From positions 1 through 64,000 of the forward strand of contig NZ_AAVU01000026.1 of assembly GCF_000169095.1 (NCBI RefSeq): a DNA stretch of 64,000 nucleotides, written 5' to 3'. Positions 27,886 to 36,450 of the stretch are shown here, piece by piece. The position numbers and the translations under genes are program-made. Origin of the DNA: Lyngbya sp. PCC 8106 (GTDB lineage: Bacteria; Cyanobacteriota; Cyanobacteriia; Cyanobacteriales; Microcoleaceae). The notes below the pieces were generated by a model that saw only the letters and a program-made list of their open reading frames with translations, searched no databases and was not told the origin of the DNA. Position 1 is the stretch's first letter. Each line of letters opens with the position of its first letter.

Positions 27886-28028
27886 AAAATATACAGACCA
27901 GAATCTTGTTTCATTTAGCCAATCACAAAACCTCAATGCCGAAAGGAACACTACATAAATTCGAGGTAGACCTTGAGATGGTATCAACTCGCATAAGAGC
28001 GCTAAAGTGGAAAAATGATGTCTCTTAA
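27882..28028 (+). CDS. Possible small protein, 48 residues
   Basis: The ATG overlaps the preceding stop (ATGA), and AAAGGAG lies 8 bases upstream, one of the best Shine-Dalgarno sequences in the cluster. The product (MKNIQTRILFHLANHK at the start, basic overall) matches no family I know. It could be a genuine small protein, a coupling peptide, or the remnant of a lost gene in this 245-bp gap. Evidence is limited to start signals. Confidence 0.35.
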   Translation: MKNIQTRILFHLANHKTSMPKGTLHKFEVDLEMVSTRIRALKWKNDVS

Positions 28029-28130
28029 AACTCAAAACTTATCCGAATATTAAGCATTTTTTATCCAATATTATTTGGGCTTTTCCGGTCTTCCAGTCAA
28101 TATTTTTAGACTTAAATCAGGGGTGTAAAA

Positions 28131-29108
28131 ATGACAAATCTAGAAACATCGAAACCTTTGGTCAGCGTTCTCATTAACAACTATAACTACGGACACTTTC
28201 TCAATGATGCAATTGATAGTGCATTGAATCAAACTTATTCTAATATCGAAGTGATTGTTGTAGATGATGGTTCTACCGACAATTCCCGAGAAGTTATTGC
28301 AAGCTATGGAGATAAAATCGTTTCAATATTTCAAGAAAATCGGGGTCAAGGTTCCGCTTTTAATTCGGGTTGGAAAGCCTCTCAAGGTGAGATGATTTGT
28401 TTTTTAGACTCCGATGACACCTTTTACTCTGAGAAAGTAGAAGAATGTGTAAAGTTAATTTTGAGCCAACAGGAAATTAGTCCTTTAACTCTTGTATCTC
28501 ATAATTTGGATGTTGTAGATCAATGCGGCAATTTTTTGAGTCGCATACAGACATCTAAACTCAACAATAAATATAAGGATTATTCTAATTTCTATCAGTT
28601 TGCTTGTAAATCTAAGTATGTACCTTTTGCTACTTCTACTACCAGCGGAAATGTGATCGCCAGAAAGCTTGCCGAACGCATTTTTCCAATTCCAGAGTTT
28701 GGCGTGCAGACATCAGCAGACGATTTTGTGGTTAAAACTGCACTCCTGTTAGGAAATGTATATGGTATTGATAAAAGTCTTGGTCAATATCGGATTCACG
28801 GTCAAAATAATTGGTCTGATGGTACAAGGAAAGTTCATGGCAAAGAGTTCTTAGTTTTGCGTGAGGAGTTTTTGAATATGAAACTAAAAGAAAACGGTAT
28901 GAAACCCGTAATATCATTTCTAAACTCTATGGGATCGGCTGCCTATTATAAAATATACGGCTCTCCTATAGATTATCTGAAGTTGGGCTTCAAAGTTTTT
29001 GTCAATCAACCCGATTTCAGAACGTTTCAATTTTTTCAGAAAACAGCACAGGTAACGCAGAAAAATATGATTAAGAAAGTTTTTGGTATTAAGAAACCCT
29101 CTCTCTAA
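28131..29108 (+). CDS. Family 2 glycosyltransferase
   Basis: A 325-residue GT2 enzyme. The N-terminal domain shows VSVLINNYNYGHFLNDAIDS, VIVVDDGSTDNS, ENRGQGSAFNSGW and the metal-binding FLDSDDTFY. The C-terminal third includes a segment suited to acceptor recognition (QTSADDFVVKTALL) and helices that may contact the membrane. It should add one sugar to a lipid-linked oligosaccharide. The start is ATG 28131, with AGGGG upstream. It is followed after 87 bp by another GT2 gene in the same direction. Confidence 0.9.
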   Translation: MTNLETSKPLVSVLINNYNYGHFLNDAIDSALNQTYSNIEVIVVDDGSTDNSREVIASYGDKIVSIFQENRGQGSAFNSGWKASQGEMICFLDSDDTFYSEKVEECVKLILSQQEISPLTLVSHNLDVVDQCGNFLSRIQTSKLNNKYKDYSNFYQFACKSKYVPFATSTTSGNVIARKLAERIFPIPEFGVQTSADDFVVKTALLLGNVYGIDKSLGQYRIHGQNNWSDGTRKVHGKEFLVLREEFLNMKLKENGMKPVISFLNSMGSAAYYKIYGSPIDYLKLGFKVFVNQPDFRTFQFFQKTAQVTQKNMIKKVFGIKKPSL

Positions 29109-29195
29109 AACTTTGAACTTTAGTTCATCCAAATCATCCGGTTCGAGAAAAAATGTAAAAGTTCGATACAACATATAAAGAAGGAACAGTTTACC

Positions 29196-30125
29196 ATGAA
29201 TCAGAAAATTGATGTTTCGGTTATTATTCCCACATACAATCGAATTTATATGCTGGAAGAAGCACTTAAAAGTGTCTTGACTCAAGAGTTCGATGGGACG
29301 GTTGAAATTATTGTTGTTGATGACAATTCTTCGGACAAAACTTCGGAAATTATTGATCACAAATATCCGCAAATAAACTTGATTAGTCTCAAGCAAAATG
29401 GGGGAGCCGCCGCTGCCAGAAATCGGGGTTTATCAGTAGCTAAGGGAAAATACATTGCTTTTCTCGATTCCGATGATCTGTGGGAAAAAAATTATCTTCC
29501 AACTCAAATCTCAGCTTTAGAAGGTAAAGATAAGTGTTTCAGCGTTAGTAATATCGTGGTTTGGGATACTGTAAAAAATGAAAAACAGATTCAAGTTTTG
29601 CAGCCTAATTTAAAACAATACACCTCACCTCTTCATCATATGATGGTCGGGAATTTTATTCATACTTTTTCCTGCGTTATTTTTCCTCAGCAGGTACTAC
29701 AAGAAGTTGGTTTATTAGATGAGAGAATTAGATACGGTCAAGATGCAGAGTTTTTTGCTCGATGTTTTATAGCTGATTATGTTCCTATACTGACAAATAA
29801 ACCTTTAGTCATCCAACGTAAACATGATAAAGAACAGTTAACGGATCTAAAAAATCAACAAGATAGAATTAAAAATCGATTATTGAGCATTCAAAAAAAT
29901 TATCCTTTAATTAAAGATAAAAGTAAATTAAACGTATCTCAAAATCGGCTTTATGCAGATTTGTATAAAAAGTATGCTCGAATGTATCTCAAACAGAATA
30001 ACTTTAAGCAATGGTTTATTTGCTCAAAAAAAATTGCTAATTATACATTTCCAGGTTATGGTTTATATTATATGACCAGAACTCTACTCTCTTACATTAA
30101 AAAAAAGCTAACTCGGAAAATATGA
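29196..30125 (+). CDS. Family 2 glycosyltransferase, first of a tandem pair
   Basis: A 309-residue GT2 protein. Motifs are DVSVIIPTYNRIYMLEEALK, IIVVDDNSSDKTSEII, GGAAAARNRGLS and AFLDSDDLWEKNYL. AAGGAA lies 9-14 bases before the ATG. The next gene shares the same length, motif spacing and C-terminal pattern (P(I/L)HH or similar, SRKHD-type QRKHDKEQLTD, LYAD(L/I)Y), so the pair arose by duplication. They may use different donors to place successive sugars. Confidence 0.9.
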   Translation: MNQKIDVSVIIPTYNRIYMLEEALKSVLTQEFDGTVEIIVVDDNSSDKTSEIIDHKYPQINLISLKQNGGAAAARNRGLSVAKGKYIAFLDSDDLWEKNYLPTQISALEGKDKCFSVSNIVVWDTVKNEKQIQVLQPNLKQYTSPLHHMMVGNFIHTFSCVIFPQQVLQEVGLLDERIRYGQDAEFFARCFIADYVPILTNKPLVIQRKHDKEQLTDLKNQQDRIKNRLLSIQKNYPLIKDKSKLNVSQNRLYADLYKKYARMYLKQNNFKQWFICSKKIANYTFPGYGLYYMTRTLLSYIKKKLTRKI

Positions 30126-30223
30126 TAAAAATTTAGAGTTGAAATATTGATAAAATCTTTTCAAAAAGCTAAACCAAAGATGATAAATTAGATTTGAACT
30201 TGAAAATTCTCACAGAAAATGTC

Positions 30224-31207
30224 ATGAACAAAGATTTTGATGTTTCAGTAATTATTCCGACATACAATCGCCTGACGATGTTAAAGGAAGCCTTAACCAG
30301 TATATTGTCTCAAGATTATCAGGAAAAGGTAGAAGTTATTGTTGTTGATGACAACTCAGGGGATGGAACTTCAGAATTTATAGCTCGAGAGTATCCCGAT
30401 ATACATTTAATTACCCTCAATGAAAACGTGGGATGTCCTGCCGCTCGAAATCTAGGTATTAATCAAGCGAAAGGACGATATATTGCATTTCTTGACTCGG
30501 ACGACATTTGGAAAGCGAATTATTTATCCTCTCAAATTTTAGCCTTAGAAGGTCGAGAGCGAAGTTTCTGCGTGAGTACCGTTTTGCTTTGGGATACCGT
30601 TCAAGAGGAGAAAATTGTCAAGCTTCAAAAATATGATTTAGACAGATTTATCTCTCCAATTCATCAGCTTCTTGTTACATCAAGTTTTATCATTAGCCCT
30701 TCCTGTGTCGTCCTACAATCAGAGATGTTTGAGGAGGTGGGCTTATTCAACGAATCCTTCAGAGTTGGAGCAGACCGAGAATTTTACGCTCGCTGTTTCA
30801 TACATAATTATCAGCCTGTTTTCACAGAACAACCACTCGTCGTTATACGAAAGCATAATCAGGGTCAAATGACCGACTTTAATGCCAGCAAGATAGAAGA
30901 AAGGAAACAATCAAGAATTGTCTACTTAGAACAACTTTATCCTCTGATGAAAAAGGAACAACAAGAACTTTTACCCTTAAACCGTCTCTACGCTGAAATT
31001 TACTCGACAGCCGCCCGGGAGTTTTTTAGGGAGAAGCATTATATACATTGGATAACTGCCTGGATAGATGTGGCAAAATACACGTCTTTGGGATACGCTC
31101 TCTTTAATATGATGCGTGACTTGCTGCGGTTTACTAAAGGCTATTTGCCGACCTCAGCTTTAACCACTATCAGAAAGTTTTTTTTATCCGATACCTTGTC
31201 TACATAA
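30224..31207 (+). CDS. Family 2 glycosyltransferase, second of a tandem pair
   Basis: About 327 residues from ATG 30224 (MNKDFDVSVIIPTYNRL). An upstream in-frame start at 30194 would add ten residues that the paralogue lacks. GT2 motifs are VIVVDDNSGDGTSEF, NVGCPAARNLGIN and AFLDSDDIWKANYL. It is clearly a paralogue of the gene before it. Function is as for that gene, and the sugar specificity cannot be read from sequence. Confidence 0.9.
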   Translation: MNKDFDVSVIIPTYNRLTMLKEALTSILSQDYQEKVEVIVVDDNSGDGTSEFIAREYPDIHLITLNENVGCPAARNLGINQAKGRYIAFLDSDDIWKANYLSSQILALEGRERSFCVSTVLLWDTVQEEKIVKLQKYDLDRFISPIHQLLVTSSFIISPSCVVLQSEMFEEVGLFNESFRVGADREFYARCFIHNYQPVFTEQPLVVIRKHNQGQMTDFNASKIEERKQSRIVYLEQLYPLMKKEQQELLPLNRLYAEIYSTAAREFFREKHYIHWITAWIDVAKYTSLGYALFNMMRDLLRFTKGYLPTSALTTIRKFFLSDTLST

Positions 31208-31252
31208 ATCAGAAAAAAAAGTTTGTAACCTTAAATTGGAGAATCATCAAAT

Positions 31253-32125
31253 ATGCGATTATCAACTTGTATTACAGTAAGGAATGCTCCCGAACGGTTA
31301 GAGACCTGTCTGGCGGCTATTTGGAACTCAACGGTCAAACCCCATGCGGCTGTTGTCTCCGATGATTCACCCGACCCAGAGATGCAACAAAAGCACCGCG
31401 AAATTGTTGAAAAATATCCGGGAACTCGGTACGTTCTCGGCCCTCAACGGGGTGTTAATGCTAACCGCAACTGTGCTGTTAATTCTATCGAAGATACTGA
31501 CTTCATCGCCTTTGTTGATGATGATATTTGGCTGGATTCTGACTTTATTGCCAACGCTCTAGATAGATATGCAACGCTCTCTCCTCAAGAGCAAAAATAT
31601 ACATTTTTAACCGGAGTCAGCTATACTAAATCAGGGCGTGAAAAAAACTTTCCAACTAAACTTTCTTTCCGAGGATACTATCATCCTACTGATGGAAATC
31701 CCGAATGTGTACATATTCATGCTGCCGTGTTTCCTCGCTCATTCTTTTATGATGCTCAATGGGAAGAAGAAATCTTTTTTGGCCAAGGAGATGCTATTCT
31801 TTGCTTGCGGGCTTTGAAGCTAGGTTATCAGATTCTTTTCTGTAAAGAACTGAGAGCTTTAGATACTCGTCCTCGTTTTGAAGGAGAGAAAAACACTTTA
31901 GATAATAATCAGATTGGCAAACTTACTGATTATGATATCCATCAAATCGCAGCTCGACTTTATATTGGTGTGAAACGTTATAAAGATTTATTTCCAAATC
32001 CGATCAAGTTGGCTACTTTTTTGAGCATCTATTTTCCTCATACCACACAATATTTGCTCCGAAAAAATGCTCTGAGTGCATGGCCAGATATTATTCAGCG
32101 TTCTCGCTTTTTGGAGTTGTGGTAG
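31253..32125 (+). CDS. Family 2 glycosyltransferase
   Basis: A 290-residue GT2 protein. It opens MRLSTCITVRNAPERLETCL, has VVSDDSPDPEMQ at the nucleotide site, RGVNANRNCAVN, and the metal motif AFVDDDIWLDSDF (DDD rather than DSD). HAAVFPRSFF and DAQWEEEIFFGQGDAILC lie in the acceptor half. TTGGAG lies about 11 bases upstream of the ATG. It is part of the same-direction cluster and is distinct from the preceding pair. Confidence 0.88.
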   Translation: MRLSTCITVRNAPERLETCLAAIWNSTVKPHAAVVSDDSPDPEMQQKHREIVEKYPGTRYVLGPQRGVNANRNCAVNSIEDTDFIAFVDDDIWLDSDFIANALDRYATLSPQEQKYTFLTGVSYTKSGREKNFPTKLSFRGYYHPTDGNPECVHIHAAVFPRSFFYDAQWEEEIFFGQGDAILCLRALKLGYQILFCKELRALDTRPRFEGEKNTLDNNQIGKLTDYDIHQIAARLYIGVKRYKDLFPNPIKLATFLSIYFPHTTQYLLRKNALSAWPDIIQRSRFLELW

Positions 32126-32186
32126 TTTAGTTTTGCTGCTAAGTTGTAAAAAAATAGTACATTTAGAACTATAGAAATAAATTTCC

Positions 32187-33155
32187 ATGAAAATAACTGT
32201 CATTGTTCCAACCTATCGTCGTCCTCAAGACTTAGCAAATTGTCTAGAAGGCTTGAAAAATCAAGTCAGACTTGCCGATCAAATCATTGTTACAGTTCGG
32301 GATATAGATACCCAAACCTGGACTTTTTTAGAAACCTTAAACCCAGAGAGTTTACCACTGAATATAATCACAGTAACCGCATCTGGAGTCATTGCGGCTC
32401 TCAATATGGCTTTGGATGCTGCTCATGGAGATATTATCTCGATTACAGATGATGATGCTGTACCTCGCCCAGAATGGCTGGCGCGTATTGAAGCTCATTT
32501 TTTATCCGATGACCGAGTAGGCGGAGTGGGTGGACGTGACTTTATGTATATCAACAATGAATTAAAAGCAGGTTCGCGGCAAGTGGTCGGGCGACTTCAA
32601 TGGTTTGGACGGGTTATTGGCAACCATAACTTTGGAGTAGGAGAAGCTCGTGAAGTTGATGTGCTTAAAGGCGTTAATATGAGTTTTCGACGAAAAGCAA
32701 TTGGGGATAAGCGCTTTGATACTCGAATGCTAGGCACAAGTTCTCAAATTCATTATGAAATTGAGTTTTGTTTAGCCTTAAAAAAAGCAGGCTGGAAGGT
32801 CATTTATGATCCGAATATTGAAGTTGACCATTATTTAGGAAAACGGTTTGACGAAGATCAACGAAATCAGTTTAATGAGCTGGCGATGTTTAATATTGTC
32901 CATAATAAAACGTTAGCTGTATTAGACTATTTCTCACCGATACAACGATTCATTTTCATGTTCTGGGCAATATTAGTCGGAACCCGAGGTGAGCGAGGTT
33001 TGGTGCAGTGGGTTCGATTTTTACCCAGCGAAGGAAAAGTTGCCGGAAAAAAGCTAATTGTATCGATACGCGGACATTTTCAGGGTTGGAAAACTTGGAA
33101 AAACAGTCAGTCATTTAGCCAATCTGTAGGAAGTTTAACACAGTATAAATCCTAA
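32187..33155 (+). CDS. Family 2 glycosyltransferase
   Basis: A 322-residue GT2 protein. MKITVIVPTYRRPQDLANCL begins the fold, ISITDDDAVPRPEWL holds the metal motif, and GVGGRDF plus VLKGVNMSFRRKAI follow, features shared with rhamnosyl- and galactofuranosyl-type GT2 enzymes. A C-terminal hydrophobic segment (FIFMFWAILVGTRG) may attach it to the membrane. The substrate is unknown. The ATG lacks a clear Shine-Dalgarno. Confidence 0.88.
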   Translation: MKITVIVPTYRRPQDLANCLEGLKNQVRLADQIIVTVRDIDTQTWTFLETLNPESLPLNIITVTASGVIAALNMALDAAHGDIISITDDDAVPRPEWLARIEAHFLSDDRVGGVGGRDFMYINNELKAGSRQVVGRLQWFGRVIGNHNFGVGEAREVDVLKGVNMSFRRKAIGDKRFDTRMLGTSSQIHYEIEFCLALKKAGWKVIYDPNIEVDHYLGKRFDEDQRNQFNELAMFNIVHNKTLAVLDYFSPIQRFIFMFWAILVGTRGERGLVQWVRFLPSEGKVAGKKLIVSIRGHFQGWKTWKNSQSFSQSVGSLTQYKS

Positions 33156-33208
33156 AATTTTGCTGAGGCTTTAAAAAAGAAAAGTAACGTTCAGATAGGA
33201 GAAATTTC

Positions 33209-34612
33209 GTGAATGATAAAAAATCATTTTTAAAGCCTTTTAGCTTGCAGCCCGCCCTAGCTTGGACTGCGATATTAGGATTTACTCTTGTTTCAACTCT
33301 ATGTATTCTGGCGGGGTTAGGAAAGATTTTAAATCTACTTTTTCCTGCTGGTGCTTTGGGAGTTGGAGTATTTTTATATTTTCGTTATCCCCTTTTATAT
33401 CTAGGTTTTACATGGTGGCTATGGTTTTTAACTCCGTTAATTCGACGTTTATCCGATTATCGTAGTAGTTATACTGAACCCAGTCCAATCTTACTCGCTC
33501 CTTTCTTAGTGACATTTATCACAGTCATCACTCTTTGGCGAAATCTACCAAAAATCTATCAGCAGGGTGGTTTTCCTTATATTCTATCGTTGTTAGCAGT
33601 ATTTTATGGATTTCTAATTGGATTGATCAATAGATCAATTTTAAAGGTGGGTATTGGATTATTAGATTGGCTTTGTCCCATTTTGTTTGGTTTTCATTTA
33701 TTAATGAATTGGCAAAATTATCTCACCTATCGTAAAACTCTTCAACGGATCTTTCTGTGGGGTGTTTTGGTGATGGGAACTTACGGGGTTGTGCAATTTT
33801 TGATTGCTCCTCAATGGGATGTGTATTGGTTAATTAAAGCCGAGTTTGCCAGTGGTGGAAAGCCCGAACCTTTGGGATTAAATGTTTGGAGTACCATGGC
33901 TTCAAATCAACCCTTTGGAATTGTAATGGCATCTGGTTTACTGCTACTACTGGTTAATCCCAATAAAGGAACCTTAAGTCTACCTGTTACAGGAGTGGGT
34001 TATCTTTCCTTTTTACTTGCCAGAAAACGGACTACATGGGCTAGTTATTTGTTTGGACTGTTATTACTAACTGGATCTCTCAAAGCTAATCTTCAAATGC
34101 GGATTATAATCACACTGATATTAACAGTAATCAGTATTATTCCTTTAGTTACTTTACAGCCCTTTTCTGATTTTCTTGCAGCTCGTTTTAGTACCCTTAG
34201 CGAATTACAGGAAGATAATAGTGCTGAGGCTAGACAGGAAACCTACTCTAAACTCATTGATGATGCTCTTAATAGTTACTTAGGAGGAGGTATCGGTGGG
34301 CTTGCCCATGATAGTGGAATTTTATCTACACTTTTAGATTTAGGATGGTTTGGAACTCTCTTTTACTTAGGTGGAATTCTTATACTAATATTTAGTTTAT
34401 TTCAAGGTTCTGAAACTCGTAATGATCAATTTGCTAGTGCTGCCCGTGCCATTGCTGTTAGCACCTTTATTCAACTTCCTTTAACCCGATCCTATGTAGA
34501 GGTTCAAGGTATGATATTATGGTCTTTTCTGAGCCTGGGCGTAGCTGCCAAGAAATATTATAATTTTCAAAAAAGCACAAATATCAAGACTTTAAACTCC
34601 GCCCAACCCTAA
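33209..34612 (+). CDS. O-antigen ligase/polymerase-like (Wzy-type) membrane protein
   Basis: A 467-residue polytopic membrane protein with about 10-12 hydrophobic segments (for example AWTAILGFTLVSTLCILAGL and FPYILSLLAVFYGFLIGLI). A large hydrophilic loop near residues 325-370 contains RQETYSKLIDDALNSYLGGG and a conserved-looking glycine stretch. Such proteins polymerise lipid-linked repeat units in the periplasm (Wzy) or ligate them to an acceptor (WaaL); sequence alone does not separate the two. The start is GTG 33209 with TAGGAGA 7 bases upstream. Its presence next to a Wzc-like protein favours polymerase. Confidence 0.8.
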   Translation: MNDKKSFLKPFSLQPALAWTAILGFTLVSTLCILAGLGKILNLLFPAGALGVGVFLYFRYPLLYLGFTWWLWFLTPLIRRLSDYRSSYTEPSPILLAPFLVTFITVITLWRNLPKIYQQGGFPYILSLLAVFYGFLIGLINRSILKVGIGLLDWLCPILFGFHLLMNWQNYLTYRKTLQRIFLWGVLVMGTYGVVQFLIAPQWDVYWLIKAEFASGGKPEPLGLNVWSTMASNQPFGIVMASGLLLLLVNPNKGTLSLPVTGVGYLSFLLARKRTTWASYLFGLLLLTGSLKANLQMRIIITLILTVISIIPLVTLQPFSDFLAARFSTLSELQEDNSAEARQETYSKLIDDALNSYLGGGIGGLAHDSGILSTLLDLGWFGTLFYLGGILILIFSLFQGSETRNDQFASAARAIAVSTFIQLPLTRSYVEVQGMILWSFLSLGVAAKKYYNFQKSTNIKTLNSAQP

Positions 34613-34664
34613 ATAACTACATTTTTACCAAAATTTTTCTCATCTATCTCTTGTCGTCAAATCT

Positions 34665-35411
34665 ATGAAGACTTTTCAATTAATTGTTAAAATTCAGCAA
34701 AGCTCATTAATGAATCTTCCCAGACGATTCAGTTTCTCTGTTCGCTCATTCGTTGCTAGAGAACCCAGTTATTGGTTCTTATATCAATTTTATATTTGGT
34801 GGGGACAGATAAAGAAAAAAGCTATCAATGCAAATCCAGAAGAACGCATTGTGTGTCCACATACTAAGTTGGTAATTGATGGATTTCAAGGTTCAGCAAA
34901 TAGTTTTGCAACGGCGGCTTTTCAATTTTCTCAAAGCCAAGATATCAAATTAGCTCATCATATGCACTCTCCATCTCAAATTCTTCAAGCGATTGAGCAA
35001 AATATTCCTGTTTGGCTAACTATTCGAGAACCTGAAGGCACTATTCTTTCTCTGACCAGTCGATGGCCTCATATTTCTGTATCTCAAGCTCTACAAAGCT
35101 ACATTGCTTTTTACAGAAAACTAGAGCCATATTCTGAACATTATATTGTTAGTAACTTTACACAAACCACACAACATTTAGATTTAGTTGTCAATAAAAT
35201 CAATCAACGATTTGGAAGCAACTTTGATACGATTGATGTAGCAAAAGTCAATAAAGAGTGCCGACCTCCAAAAAATAATAATAAAGTATCTAAAAGACAG
35301 AATATAAAACAGATAAAAAAACGAGAACTTATAAAACCTAAAAATACTGCTTTGTTGCAAGAAGCTCAAATTTTATATAAGAAATATGAAAAATTATCCA
35401 ATGATCAATAA
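34665..35411 (+). CDS. Sulfotransferase-like protein with altered PAPS loop
   Basis: A 248-residue protein. LVIDGFQGSANSFATAAF (about residues 69-86) aligns with the phosphosulfate-binding loop of sulfotransferases (usually GFPRSGNTF), but the Pro-Arg is Gln-Gly. LTIREPEGTILSLTSRWP matches the 3'-phosphate-binding region, with E-P-E where R-(D/N)-P is usual. The C terminus is short and Lys-rich. Either the cofactor site is modified or the protein is no longer active. It is the first of two adjacent sulfotransferase-like genes, 44 bases before the second, so both are probably co-transcribed with the glycan genes. Confidence 0.6.
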   Translation: MKTFQLIVKIQQSSLMNLPRRFSFSVRSFVAREPSYWFLYQFYIWWGQIKKKAINANPEERIVCPHTKLVIDGFQGSANSFATAAFQFSQSQDIKLAHHMHSPSQILQAIEQNIPVWLTIREPEGTILSLTSRWPHISVSQALQSYIAFYRKLEPYSEHYIVSNFTQTTQHLDLVVNKINQRFGSNFDTIDVAKVNKECRPPKNNNKVSKRQNIKQIKKRELIKPKNTALLQEAQILYKKYEKLSNDQ

Positions 35412-35455
35412 TTCATTACTTTTATATTAATCTGCCCTTTTTTACTGCTTATATT

Positions 35456-36418
35456 ATGATAAAGTTAGAAAATAGTTCAATCAAAAATTGGGTTTTCGTT
35501 ACGGGAGCGCCTCGCACGGGAACAACATTTGTTGGCATGAATTTGAGCTTACCTCTAGAGGTAGATTACATTCACGAACCTTTTAATCCTCAATGTGGTT
35601 TACCAGGCGTAACTCAATGGTATCGCTATGTAAAACCTACTTTAGATACCGAGGAGATGCAAAAGTATCATCAGCTTACTCAACGAATTTTTACCTATGA
35701 CTTTAAACTTAGAACTAAAGTTCCAAAAGATGATCCCTGGCATAAACAACTGATTAAACAGACTATTGGAAGTCGAGGAAAATTCTACTTAAGAATAGCC
35801 AAAATAAATCCTTTCCATAATTCAGCAATTATTAAAGATCCTATTGGGTGTTTAATGTGTGAATATCTCTATGTTCATTTTGGAGTAAAACCTGTCATTA
35901 TCGTAAAACATCCTGCATCTTTTGTTGCTAGTATCAAACGAGTTGATTTTAAACTTGGTCCAGATCAGTTCAGTGATCAACCTTATCTAATTCAAGATTA
36001 CTTTAAAAATGAAGTAGATTTTTTAACCAAAGATTGGTCAGATCCACTTCTAGCGACTGCTGCACTTTGGCGTGTCATTTATAAAGTTTTGTTAGAGCAA
36101 AGTAAACAATATCCAAATTGGAAAGTCATTACTCATGAACAACTGAGTCAAGAACCAATCTTAGTTTTTAAGCAACTTTATGAAGATCTAAGTTTGCCTT
36201 GGTCTAAATCTGTTGAAAATAAGATCGTAAAACAAACTCAGGGAAACAAATCTGCTGAGGCGAGGAAAGGAAGAGTACAGGATTTCAAAAGAAATAGTGC
36301 TGACATTTTTAAAATGCGTCGTGAATCTTTAACACTTGAAGAACGGAAATCAATTTTTGAGATGACTGAAGATGTAGCCTTACAAATTTATAGTCGAGAA
36401 AGCTTTGATATTGATTAG
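35456..36418 (+). CDS. Sulfotransferase, probably polysaccharide-directed
   Basis: A 320-residue sulfotransferase. The PAPS phosphosulfate loop FVTGAPRTGTTFVG is at residues 13-26, and a second cofactor region reads PVIIVKHPASFVASIKRVD. The C-terminal KARKGRVQDFKRN-like basic segment (ARKGRVQDFKRNSADIFKMRR) also fits the family. It should transfer sulfate from PAPS. Location inside a glycan cluster makes a polysaccharide or its lipid-linked precursor the likely acceptor, and sulfated extracellular polysaccharides are well known in cyanobacteria. The ATG has no strong Shine-Dalgarno. Confidence 0.85.
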   Translation: MIKLENSSIKNWVFVTGAPRTGTTFVGMNLSLPLEVDYIHEPFNPQCGLPGVTQWYRYVKPTLDTEEMQKYHQLTQRIFTYDFKLRTKVPKDDPWHKQLIKQTIGSRGKFYLRIAKINPFHNSAIIKDPIGCLMCEYLYVHFGVKPVIIVKHPASFVASIKRVDFKLGPDQFSDQPYLIQDYFKNEVDFLTKDWSDPLLATAALWRVIYKVLLEQSKQYPNWKVITHEQLSQEPILVFKQLYEDLSLPWSKSVENKIVKQTQGNKSAEARKGRVQDFKRNSADIFKMRRESLTLEERKSIFEMTEDVALQIYSRESFDID

Positions 36419-36450
36419 TTCAAAAGTAGATAACTTGTTTTAACTTAATT

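Noticed and set aside
27674..27958. 94-codon plus-strand frame
   Set aside because: It overlaps the end of a clear GT2 gene in another frame and the better-signalled 48-codon frame.
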